Numbered from the stretch's first letter, positions 1 to 8,364 are shown. The stretch is DNA of 17,863 bases from Cytidiella melzeri (GCA_022592445.1 JABYQR010000591.1:1-17863); one strand, 5' to 3'. Numbers and translations: made by a program. The notes: generated by a model from the sequence alone, not told the origin.

Positions 1-1
1 A

Positions 2-331
2 GTGGAAACAAGAACCTCAGATTTAGCTGAACATTGTTTCAACTCCTACGCAATGCCACAAGTGTGGGTTGAGACAATACTCAAACAAACCGTGTTTGGT
101 GCCCATACTAAGTGGAAACCAATTGATTACAGCCCCAAATCCTACCGGCAGTTCATGTGCAAGGTGTGGGAGTCAGGCCATGAGTGGACTATCAGGACTT
201 TCATACACAAATGGGAGGCTTCTGAGGAGCAGAGGTGCAACCCAATATTGAAGGTGAAAGTGACAAAGGAGAGACATATTCCAGAGGATGATCACCATGC
301 CAAGGCAGAAGCTGAGGCCAAAGCTAGGTAA
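2..331 (+). CDS. 3' end of an unrecognised protein gene (partial)
   Basis: The frame is open from the window edge to a TAA at 329-331, giving at least 109 residues with no start inside the window. The protein is rich in aromatic and charged residues (a YSPKSYRQF segment, several W and H) and ends in a charged, Ala/Glu/Lys-rich tail. I do not recognise a family. The TAA lies inside AG/GTAAGA at 326-333, a good fungal 5' splice site. A CTAAC branch-like motif at 374-378 and an AG at 390-391 would define a short intron, after which every frame I read stops within about a dozen codons. The true C-terminus may therefore differ by a few residues. Composition and unbroken length favour a real exon, but a decayed gene or transposase fragment is possible. 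Confidence 0.35.
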   Translation: METRTSDLAEHCFNSYAMPQVWVETILKQTVFGAHTKWKPIDYSPKSYRQFMCKVWESGHEWTIRTFIHKWEASEEQRCNPILKVKVTKERHIPEDDHHAKAEAEAKAR

Positions 332-1009
332 GAGGAAGACCGAGAAAAGTTTGTGGAGTGGACCTTAAAAATTCTAACAGACAACTTGGAGTTACAATTC
401 ATGAAGAATGAAGAAGAATTGTGCCAGTGTGCTCCAGCGCATTGATACCTTTTCAGATGTGATCTTTTTGTCCCACAAAGTGTGGGAATTTGATTGCAGA
501 ATACAGACAGTAATGGTGTCAATAACGAAACAATGAATACAGCTTATGGCATCACACTGGCCTTGTTATCAGCCCTTTGTAACTTTGTATCAGATCACTT
601 TTGCAATCAATATGCAGTTTTTGGTTTTTACAGACTGAACATAGGTACAAATCTGTGAATATAATACACCATTGGATAGCTCTATCTTGTGGCAACATCC
701 TGGTACAAACATCCTGTCAAATGAAGTGTAATCGAGCAAGCTATGGCCAGAAAAAAGTCATCCAGACTCAGATTCAAACTCCACTCCTGCTGGCAAATGA
801 TGTGAAATTCTGGTCAGGTACATGTGCAGCAATCTACAGATATTGCTTGCTCTCTGAACAAGGGATACAATTAGAAGACATGCCACACATAGTATTGGCT
901 CTGAGCAAGAATTACCAGTACTTTAGAAGCTAACTACAAATTCTCAACCCCGAAATTCTTGGACAATGTAAATTTCTGGCTGTATTAGTAGTGAGTACTG
1001 TATCTGATT
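332..1009. other. AT-rich stretch without a supported gene
   Basis: No frame here has a convincing start, length or domain. One 110-codon open frame (601-933) starts at TTG, matches nothing I recognise, and overlaps a diverged copy of the downstream repeat. That copy, at about 836-895, shares the pattern TTGCTCTCTxAxCAxGGxxTACAATxAGAA with the repeat units that follow. A weaker possible copy lies near 630-690. Confidence 0.5.
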
Positions 1010-1010
1010 G

Positions 1011-1525
1011 TTCCACAAAGTTTCACAACTGTTGGTTGCTCTCTAATCAGGAGTTACAATCAGAACACAGCCTGTGGCAGTTCTAGTGGGGGTGAGGCAG
1101 TGCAAACATCAGCTGGACTTGGTTTCATCAGCAGCCAGTGCTGCATTCATTGTGGTCCACAAAGTTTCACAACCACTACTTTCTAAGCAGGAGTTACAAC
1201 TGTGGCAGTTCCAATGGGGGTGAGGCAGTTCAGACATCAAAAGTACATGGTTGCATTGGCAGCAAGCACTGCAGTTGATTGGTTGACAAGGTTTCACAAC
1301 CACTACTCTCTAAGCAGGAGATACAATCAGAACACAGTCTGTGGCAGTTGGGGTGATGCAGCTCAGACATCAACAGGATGTAGTTGCATCAGCATAGAGC
1401 GCTGCCTTTGATTCTCCCACACAGTTTCACAATCACTAGCTGCTCTATAAGCAGGAGTTACAATCAGAACACAGCCTGTGGCAGCTCCAATGGGGGTGAG
1501 GCAGTGCAGACATCAACAGGACACA
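1011..1525. repeat. degenerate tandem repeat, about 130-bp unit, four copies
   Basis: Four units are recognised by the anchor GTTTCACAA at 1020, 1164, 1291 and 1424, giving spacings of 144, 127 and 133 bp. Each unit carries, in order, GTTTCACAA, CTCTAAxCAGGAG, TACAATCAGAACACAG (lost in unit 2), TGTGGCAG, GGGGTGAGGCAG and CAGACATCA. The spacings are not multiples of three apart and units contain stops, so this is not a protein repeat. A more diverged copy lies just upstream at about 836-895. Nothing links it to a known element. Confidence 0.75.
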
Positions 1526-2527
1526 TGTAACATGTTACAGCAATTGATCTAATGAGACACCCTCAAGCCCTTCATTCTTGAAGCAAGTAATGTTCTAGAA
1601 TCAGCAGTGAACACTGCACAAGATAGATGAAGCCCCTTGCTAACATTGGTGACTACCTTCATCAATGTATGGCTCCTTTTCCCACAACAAAACTTATCAA
1701 TTGTAGTACAGTCACTTTATCCCAGATCAAGTTGCCTATCAAAGGTGTCACCAAAAGCAAATGCCCATAAAACAGTCAATATTCATGGCCAGATGGCTTG
1801 GCAAGGTCCTTACCAGAAACAGAGTTGTTTACTGAGGTTCGTTTTGGTAACAAAGTCACAGGTGCAATCAACTATTCCATGCTATGTGATTTATTCAATC
1901 TGCTATCAATAACATAATTCCTTGTAGCCCTGCTCCTGCAGGTTACTGTATCTAGATTATTGAACATAGTTCAACAACATTAAGAAGAAGATGCATGTCA
2001 AACAATCTTTATTTCCATGCTCTACTCCACAAACTTGTTTGAATTCTGTACTCACACCCATTTTTGTACTTCAAACAATACAGCACAGTCCCTCTTCTTT
2101 CATGAATTCATTGTGTGCTCCAGTGAAGACAAACCACAAACTTACTATACAGTACTCATTGAAGAAGCTATTCCCAACAAAATTACTTGTTCAGGCTGCT
2201 ACCAGTACCAAGTTTACTTACAAATCTGGCTCAAAAAGTAATATTTCATTCAATCTTCAGGAATTGTACTTGGCACTTGCCAGCCTTGCTAACACTAGTT
2301 TCCATATTGCTTCATGTTTGCTTCCATTTTGTTTCAAGCTCAGTGCAGTTTGAGAAAGCCTGAAACCTGATCACAAGACTCTGAGACCTGCTGTACATCT
2401 TCACCTGACACTGATGCAGAGCGCTGAAACATCTGCAACAAGTTTTTTTTGATGCCTGATTTGGTTCCATGCTGTTTCAAGTTGATATTTCCATGGTGTG
2501 GCAGTTTACACAGCCTTCACATACATG
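1526..2527. other. intergenic AT-rich DNA, no supported gene
   Basis: The longest ATG-started frame (1991-2353, 120 codons) is rich in S, T, L and C and shows no domain, signal peptide or codon preference that I would trust. A second frame (1637-1912) starts at TTG. I see no inverted repeats or RNA gene. The stretch may hold the promoter and upstream region of the secreted-protein gene. Confidence 0.45.
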
Positions 2528-2535
2528 TATATAAG
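2528..2535 (+). promoter_or_regulatory. TATA box candidate for the secreted-protein gene
   Basis: TATATAAG is a near-ideal TATA element. Transcription would be expected to begin about 30 nt downstream, near 2558-2570. From there no ATG occurs until 2743 and 2868, and both of those fall inside the two intron-like segments. The first ATG of a spliced transcript would then be 2903, in frame with the secreted protein. Confidence 0.4.
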
Positions 2536-2725
2536 GTCCAGACTTTGTACCTTAAGCTGATAGTGAGATAGAGTTTCACCAACAGAGCTCAACACCATCA
2601 TTGGTTTTCCTTTGTTATTGCTATCCCTGCAAGTCTGCTTGTTGCTGTCTCCCCCATTATCATCATCAAAGGCTTGCCACTCCATTCCAGGTTGTATTAT
2701 TGTAGTTGTCATACAGTGCTGGTCA

Positions 2726-2775
2726 GTAAGTACATTGGCATCCATGCTGCATTTGCCTTGTATTACTGTACTGAG
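2726..2775 (+). other. candidate 5'-UTR intron 1 (50 nt, duplicated)
   Basis: The segment begins GTAAGT and ends TACTGAG, with a pyrimidine-rich interior and a length typical of basidiomycete introns. Its removal would delete the ATG at 2743. It is a near copy of 2851-2900 (41 of 50 positions identical by eye, no gap). This is inferred from sequence pattern only. Confidence 0.35.
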
Positions 2776-2850
2776 CTTGGTCTTACAGCTGGCTTGCACC
2801 TTAGCACACCTCAATTTCTTCAGGCCTGTTCATTGCTTCAGCACTTGTTG

Positions 2851-2900
2851 GTAAGTAAATTGTCATCCATGTTGTACTTGTCTTGCACTACTGAACTGAG
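2851..2900 (+). other. candidate 5'-UTR intron 2 (50 nt, duplicated)
   Basis: The segment begins GTAAGT, has CTACTGAAC near the 3' end as a branch-like motif and ends AACTGAG. It contains the ATG at 2868, which splicing would remove. It lies exactly 125 bp from the matching positions of the first copy. The 3' boundary is two bases before the ATG at 2903. Confidence 0.35.
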
Positions 2901-2959
2901 CAATGGCTAGCTGTCTTCTCAACCCTTTTTCAAATTGTCCTCGAACATCTGATACTGCC

Positions 2960-3445
2960 ATGCAGTTCTCAACCTTTTTGGTTCTGCTTTCCACTGTTGT
3001 TACTTGTGCATTCCATGTGGTGGCTTCAGCTACCATCTCGCACGGCAGTATAGAACCCCACAATCCATTCTCTGACTCACCAAGTCAGAGCCCAGACAAC
3101 CACCACTACCCAGATTTGGAAGACTTTCCAATTCAGTACCCACCTGACCCTAACGACCCCTACAACTCTCACAGAGAGGTCAAGCAGAAGAGGCCACCAG
3201 AAGATTATGAAACTATTTTAAGGAAACTCCCAATAGGATTGTACAGCGTTTTGAGAGATGAAGTCAATTCGGGAAAACCCCTACCCGAGAAATCTCGGTT
3301 TACGGTGCAGGAACGAAAAGCAATGCGCGGATGGCTTGCTCAACACAGGCAATTAACTAGAAAAGCAAAATTTACACCAGTTGCACATAGATTCAGTTGG
3401 ACTGTGTCAGACGTAAAAGATAAAAGTGCTGTCAGAAAGGCATGA
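2960..3445 (+). CDS. small secreted protein with Kex2-type site, function unknown
   Basis: From the ATG at 2960 the product has 161 residues. Residues 1-24 form a clear signal peptide: a short polar start, a hydrophobic core at about 5-21, then ASA before a likely cut at 24/25. The mature part starts with a Pro/Asp/Ser/His-rich acidic stretch (about 25-70), then a KR dibasic site at 77-78 suited to Kex2-like processing, then a basic helical-looking half (79-161). There is no cysteine after the signal peptide, so disulfide-stabilised effector folds are unlikely. I chose 2960 over the in-frame ATG at 2903 because it puts the hydrophobic core at the N-terminus; the longer form would have 180 residues. 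No introns are needed. I do not recognise a family; secretion is inferred, and any role in host interaction would be speculation. Confidence 0.6.
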   Translation: MQFSTFLVLLSTVVTCAFHVVASATISHGSIEPHNPFSDSPSQSPDNHHYPDLEDFPIQYPPDPNDPYNSHREVKQKRPPEDYETILRKLPIGLYSVLRDEVNSGKPLPEKSRFTVQERKAMRGWLAQHRQLTRKAKFTPVAHRFSWTVSDVKDKSAVRKA

Positions 3446-3611
3446 TTGTATAAGCTACCAGTAGCTTGAAAGCACCAGTTGTGATACATATGTTAAGTTG
3501 TTATAGCTACTAAACATGAAGCCATAACCACCAACTTGCGGGAGTAGGGCCAGCAAATGGCAAGATACAATTCTTGAAGTACAAAATGTGATTTGAATGT
3601 TGTACATCTTA

Positions 3612-3617
3612 AATAAA
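3612..3617 (+). terminator. poly(A) signal candidate
   Basis: AATAAA lies 167 bp after the stop of the secreted-protein gene, in T/G-rich DNA. A second AATAAA is at 3878-3883. Either could direct 3'-end formation. Confidence 0.35.
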
Positions 3618-4917
3618 AAATGTGTTTGGTTTATAGTAGAGCATGTATATATTGCAATTGAACATTTGCATCCTTGATCAACTGTTATTGACAGGTCAAA
3701 GTTTATTTCTGTAATGTGACCATTTTGTTCAGTATGTCTATCAGTGTGTATCCCATTGTGAAACAATGTATGAGCATTGTTATCAATAATATGGCAAGTG
3801 AAATGGCTGTCACCATGTAGTCAATTCCACACAAGTTGAATTAATATCTACCAGCCTGCATAATATGTTCAGATTTGAATAAAATGTCATTACCTCTATG
3901 ATAGCGGGTGCACTTTTTCTTTGATGCCATAAAGCATTCATCCAGCTGGAAAAAGTTTCCCTGTTACATGAGCCATTACACTTGATTTATTCTTCCAGCT
4001 ATTCTTTGTGCAGCACCATAGAGTAGATCTAGCATATAATTTTATTTCACGTCAAAATACATCACAGTATATCACTATAAATTTTGAGCTTGTAACTGGT
4101 AAAAGCATATACTCACAAAGTTCTCCTACATTGTTACCAGTTGCATCTCTGGAAAGATATATCTGGTAGATCCTGATGCAGGCAATCTTGATTAATGGAC
4201 ATACCATCTTCAATGTCACTATCTCAATATACAGATCTTTAAAGATATCACAAAGCATTGTCAAGTAATTATTGCCTGTCGGAGTTGATTTTGTTCATTT
4301 GTCACTGTCCTTAGTGTTGATGTTGATAAGTGTAGTAAACAAGCTATTATATGCCCAAGTATATGATCAAATATTCCAGTTGAATTCCTTGAGGACAAGT
4401 CAATTGGATAGTACTTGGTTCAAATTGATTTTTTGTGTGGTATGGGTTTGGTTGAGTATGTGACTTTTTCTAAGTCCTTTCTACCCTTGTTGAATGATTT
4501 TATACCTTTCACCTCACTAAGACATTTGATTTCAGTTTTGACTTGAGCAGGTACAAAACAGTCTACTGTAGCATTTATATGTTCACTTGGTTGATCTTCC
4601 AATGTATAATTGACTGTCTTATTTGTATTTTATCTCCCTTGGTCCTCTTCATGCAGATACTCAATGCTGTAAACATCTTGAACATTCCACTTTAACAGTT
4701 GTGGCAGAGATTTAGATATGTAATTTATCCCTCTGGCATGTCATCATGATGATATGTAATGATTACCACAAACACCTTTGAGTGTTTTTTCATGAATCTC
4801 AATGAAGTGATTTTGTCAAGTGGTGCTAAAGCAGCAAATTCCTGTCTTCAATTGCCTGACAGTCCTCCTACCACATGCTTATTTGAGGTCTCATGTAACT
4901 CATGTTATGTGAAAGTT
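3618..4917. other. AT-rich intergenic DNA, nothing recognised
   Basis: Both strands carry only short, unsupported open frames (for example 4052-4264 minus and 4272-4463 plus). I see no tRNA-like structure, long inverted repeat or transposon domain here. Confidence 0.5.
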
Positions 4918-5985
4918 CACCCATGAGACAAGCAAGCATTGATGGACTTTTGTCATTGGTCACAACTTCTGTTACTAATGTGCCCTGTACAACTCACCTT
5001 GAAAAGTACTTTTGTTACTGGTACCAATTTTTGTTAGTAAGTTGCTCAGCGTACTGACTTTGAGAAGCATTTGTGTCATTGGTAACATCTTTTGTTACTA
5101 ATGTGTCTGGTTTACCTACTTTCATCAGTAATCATCTTACTGGGAACAACTTTTAACCAATGTGTTTGAAACACTCACTTTGATAACTAACTATGTTACT
5201 AGTAACAACTTTGACTACTGATGTGTTTAAATCACCCATTTCAGTAAGTGATTTTGTGACTGGTAACAACTTTCATTACCCATGTGTTTAGATCGCTCAC
5301 TTTCATAAGTAATTTTCACTTGGTAAAACATTTGTCATTAATGTGCCTGCATCACCCACCTTGATACGTAATTGTTTTACTAATGTGCTGGAATTAGCCA
5401 CTTTGATAAGGAATTGTGTTATTGGTAATAACTATGTTACTAATGTGGTTGGATTACCCACTTTCATAAGTGAGTTTGTTATTGGTAACAAGATTTTTGA
5501 CTAATGTGCCCTAATTACCCACTCACAGAAGTATTTTTGTCACTAATATGTTTGACCTACTCACTTTAATTTGTAATTTTGTTGTTGTAAACAACTTTTG
5601 TCACTAATGTTCCCTCATTACTCACTTTGATGATACTGGTAACAATTCTCACTAGCAACTTTCAATTTGATAAGTAATGTTGTTCTTGGTAACAACTTTT
5701 GTTCCCAATGTGACCCCATTATCCACCTTCATAAGCAACTTTGTTACCAGTAACGGCTTTTGTTACCAATGTATTCAAATCACTCACTTTCATAAGTACT
5801 TTGGTGACAGGTAACAACTTACATTGTTAACTCGGTCAGAATACTTACTTTGATAAGTAATTTTGTCATTGCTAGTAACCTTTGTTACTAATGAGCTAGC
5901 ATTACTCACTTAAAGAGTAATTTTGTTGGAGTTTACAACTTTTGTTACTAATGTTTTTGATAATTTACCTCCATAAGTATACTGG
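4918..5985. repeat. diverged minisatellite, about 61-bp unit, about 17 copies
   Basis: A unit of roughly 61 bp recurs across the whole stretch. Its consensus blocks are CACTTTGATAAGTAATTTTG, TTACTGGTAACAACTTTTG, and TTACTAATGTGTTTGAATCA. Copies are diverged and some have internal deletions (for example near 5370 and 5535). The middle block centres on TTGTTAC-TG-GTAACAA, a 7-bp inverted repeat with a 2-nt spacer that is complete or nearly so in many copies (for example near 5193, 5255 and 5743). Unit length is not a multiple of three and stops are frequent, so it is non-coding. The edges are set by eye. Confidence 0.8.
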
Positions 5986-6055
5986 CCACAACTATATATA
6001 AAAAATCAATCCTATCTTGTTGATGTGTCCACTTTGCAATGAATCATCACTCTTA

Positions 6056-6237
6056 GCTGTAGATGCTCCCATAGCTGAGTGTTTTATCATGTCTGCTAGT
6101 TTTGCATGGGTCCCGGGTTCAATTCCCCTCACTGGTAAATATTCCACGCATCTAAGCGCTGGTTCTCCGTGTCAGCGCTTCGACGATAACATGGCCCGCT
6201 GCGGTTAAGCGCGCAGCTGAATCTGAGTCTTTTTTTT
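6056..6237 (+). mobile_element. tRNA-derived SINE-like unit
   Basis: The head resembles a tRNA gene. A box-A-like TAGCTGAGTG begins at 6072 and a box-B GGGTTCAATTC lies at 6115-6125, at a normal tRNA spacing. The acceptor and T stems do not pair fully, so it is not a functional tRNA. The body contains a perfect 8-bp hairpin (AAGCGCTG 6154-6161 with CAGCGCTT 6173-6180, 11-nt loop). A run of eight T at 6230-6237 could terminate pol III or be the junction with the LINE tail. No target duplication was identified, and a decayed tRNA followed by unrelated DNA remains possible. Confidence 0.5.
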
Positions 6238-6379
6238 GTTTAAAAAAATCATTATTATTAAACGTCGGCGTGGCCAGAGACGGAACAAACTATACAACTA
6301 TACACCTAATAATCTATGTGTAACGGGGAGACTTTAAAGCCTAGACGCGCGATACGCGCAAAGGAAGTACGCTACCGCA

Positions 6380-7516
6380 TTAAAAATTAATGTTGTTGGT
6401 GGGAGCGTGTTCGAAGGTGAATGCAAGGGGATTTTCAATGAGGAGAAAGTTATAAAGTGTAGGGTCGGGATTGGACAAGTTCTTCAGGAACTCCAGGAAG
6501 TTGCACCGCGGCCGATAATACCGAGTGCACTGGTTAAGGATGTGTGCGTGTGAGTGGAAGACGTTACAGTTGTCGCATCGAATGTTTTTGTTTGGGAAGA
6601 AGCGCGATCGATACTCCCCCGTGGGTGCGTGGTTCAGTATAGCTCGAGCGGCACAGGCAACCAAGCTATTTGTAGTGAAGCGAGTGAGGAACTTTCCTCC
6701 CTTATGAGTGGTAGGGGCAATCGCTCATCGTCCGTGTAGGAAGTTATGGTTTCGGTATGCAGGATGTTTGCACATGTTTGCCCACACATCGATGGCCCGC
6801 ATCTTAGCGGTCTTTCTGGTCCATGCGACTGAAGTGAATGGAATGGGATTGGGGGTTTCCAGCGCCTCGCAAGCTTGCTGGTCGACCAATTTGTTTTGTT
6901 CAATGCCCACGTGTCCTGGACACCAGTGGAGGTGAAGATGTGCTGCAGGGTTCATGGAGAACCAGTTGCAAAGGCGCGTGGCCGTGCTGATGGAAATGGC
7001 TTGGGCCGAGTGCGGTTCAACCCTGAGGATAGTGGTGATGGCAGATTCACTGTCACAGAAGACATGGAGGTCTGTGGTGGTGGTGTTGATGCCTCGGGCG
7101 ATGCATGCGGCGAGGGCGAGGAGTTCAGCGTCGAACGACGTGGCCTCTGAATTAGTGAAGGCCATGGAGGCGACAAGAGCGCGTCCAACGTACAAGCGGT
7201 AAGCGGCGGCGGCAACATCTGGAGTCCCTGTGCGAGCTGATCCGTCAGAGAATGCAAAGGTGGTTAAGGGGGAAGATGCTAGTCTACTGATAAAGTTGCG
7301 TTTGTGTTCTAACCAAGGCTGAAATTCGTCTGAAGATTTCTTAGGATGTGAAAGAATGAAAAATACGCGCAAAGCGAATAAGTCTACTAATCTATTACCA
7401 GGCTGCAATTTGGGGTGTGAATGGCTGATGGGTTTGAGGTTGGGTGTTGACGACTGATGATGAATTTGTAAGCGGAGGGACGAGCGAGGGAGGATGTTGT
7501 GGACAGGGAATCCGAT
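6380..7516 (-). pseudogene. LINE ORF2 C-terminus: RNase H and CCHC domains, one in-frame stop
   Basis: The upstream part (7516-6728) carries an RNase HI domain. SDGSA gives the first Asp (codon near 7246-7244), DAELLAL the Glu about 39 residues later, CDSES the second Asp 25 residues further, and GHVGIEQNKLVD the His and last Asp. An in-frame TGA at 6725-6727 follows, and the same frame then stays open to the TAA at 6380. That second part contains a zinc knuckle of form C-x2-C-x7-H-x4-C at about 6527-6577, as at the C-terminus of LINE ORF2 proteins. The preceding codon is CGA, and a CGA-to-TGA change would explain the stop. The copy is dead or needs readthrough. Confidence 0.8.
7512..7516 (+). 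repeat. target site duplication CCGAT, left copy (element A)
   Basis: CCGAT immediately precedes the 5' LTR (TGACATGG) and recurs immediately after the 3' LTR at 15224-15228. Five base pairs is the usual duplication for Ty3/Gypsy integrases. It lies in the LINE coding frame. Confidence 0.9.
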
Positions 7517-8008
7517 TGACATGGATAGTCCAACAGAGACCGGATTTTTCCAACAATGTCACAAGTTTACAGCCTTAGGCGCCTATCTAGAGCGCTTATT
7601 TTCCGGCTAGGAGTGTTACCGGACCTAACCCTAACCCGGGTCACGTGACATCCTGCCTTATTTATCAATAGTCCAGACCCAAACCCTAGACTCAATCTGG
7701 AGCGGTTCCAGATCAACCTAGGCTATTGTTCTATTGTTCAACTTCCATTGATAGGGATTCCCCAGGGATTCCCCCAGGTCTTATTGTTCTATTGTCTTTG
7801 GACTATTGTCTTCTATCTATTGTTAAGGGATTCCCCAGGGATTCCCCCAGTTTCTATTGTTCTATTGTTTCTATTCTATTGTTCTATTGTTCTACGTACC
7901 CTGGTCCTTGACAGTTACCCTGATCCCTTATTGTTCTATTGTTACTCCAGCCCCACAGTTACTCCAGTCCCTAGTGTGGGAACTGGTGCACAGACCACCC
8001 AGACACAG

Positions 8009-8016
8009 TATATATA
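8009..8016 (+). promoter_or_regulatory. TATA box of the 5' LTR, element A
   Basis: TATATATA lies 34 bp before ATCTTGACCT (8043), the presumed transcript start. It is conserved in the 3' LTR at 15027-15034. Confidence 0.65.
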
Positions 8017-8042
8017 GTACCCCTTACCCTCCCTGGTTCTGC

Positions 8043-8052
8043 ATCTTGACCT
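8043..8052 (+). promoter_or_regulatory. presumed mRNA 5' end and self-primer of element A
   Basis: ATCTTGACCT begins 34 bp after the start of the TATA box, where transcription should start. It is the exact reverse complement of 8201-8210, just past the LTR. In Tf1/sushi-type elements the first 11 or so nucleotides of the mRNA fold back on the primer-binding site and are cleaved to prime minus-strand DNA. The 3' LTR copy is at 15061-15070. Confidence 0.6.
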
Positions 8053-8200
8053 CTTCGTCATTTGCACTGCCAGTATCCGGCCTCAGTGCCTGCTTGCCTG
8101 CTCATCATCGACTTTGACCTCGTTGTTGTCGTTGGAGATCCACCCCCTTCCTCTCTACTACACTCGGTTATCAGCATAGCAGCAGTCGCTCCGCAACATT

Positions 8201-8210
8201 AGGTCAAGAT
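8201..8210 (+). other. primer-binding site (self-priming type), element A
   Basis: AGGTCAAGAT starts two bases after the LTR end and pairs over all 10 nt with 8043-8052. No TGG-type tRNA primer site follows the LTR, which also favours self-priming. Confidence 0.6.
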
Positions 8211-8364
8211 ACCACACAGCTACCGGCACGACTGCCCTTAGCTCGGATCAAGCCTTCCTGTCCCCCCAGTTTTAAAAAGTTTATTCCCCCCTACGTTTGA
8301 GAGTAAGCCATCGCCGTCTGTCTTGACGTGCTTGATCGCTAACTCGTTCACTTTCCGTGGTTGA

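Larger units (their letters stand above)
6238..7516 (-). mobile_element. 3' part of a Tad/I-like LINE retrotransposon
   Basis: Read on the minus strand, the segment holds the C-terminal coding end of a non-LTR element (RNase H then CCHC), a TAA at 6380-6382, a 3' UTR of about 115-140 bp, and an A-rich tail (complement of 6230-6265: AATAATAATG and A runs). The element is cut at 7516 by LTR element A. Sixteen bases of it reappear at 15224-15239, where the same reading frame continues. The RT and endonuclease parts are not in the window, either 5' truncated or beyond element B. Confidence 0.8.
7517..8198 (+). repeat. 5' LTR of element A
   Basis: The 682-bp LTR matches 14523-15223. The first 230 bp agree except for one A indel. 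The middle (about 7720-7945) is built of TATTGTTC-type octamers and two GGGATTCCCCA-rich duplicates and differs between the LTRs in copy number. The last 300 bp show about four substitutions and a few indels. U3 also carries a GCGC-rich block (7575-7607), a CCTAACCCTAACCC telomere-like motif (7624-7637) and the palindrome GTCACGTGAC (7640-7649). Confidence 0.95.

Noticed and set aside
601..933. 110-codon open frame from TTG
   Set aside because: No ATG start, no recognisable motif, and it overlaps a diverged copy of the tandem repeat.
1991..2353. 120-codon ATG-started open frame
   Set aside because: No domain, signal or conserved look; composition matches the AT-rich flanks and an overlapping frame is also open. 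Chance is the simpler reading.
3455..3766. 103-codon minus-strand open frame
   Set aside because: It overlaps the 3' UTR and poly(A) signal of the secreted-protein gene and shows no protein-like pattern.
6056..6140. Functional tRNA gene
   Set aside because: Box-like motifs are present, but the acceptor and T stems do not pair properly and no clear anticodon arm forms.
6952..7257. Several long frames on both strands over the LINE RNase H domain
   Set aside because: They are shadows; only the minus frame with the D-E-D-H-D residues has family motifs.
7720..7945. Possible CRISPR-like array of short regular repeats
   Set aside because: Units are octamers without unique spacers and lie inside an LTR of a eukaryotic retrotransposon.
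8199..8230. tRNA-type primer-binding site after the 5' LTR
   Set aside because: No TGG start or familiar tRNA 3'-end complement; the self-complement to the LTR explains the site better.
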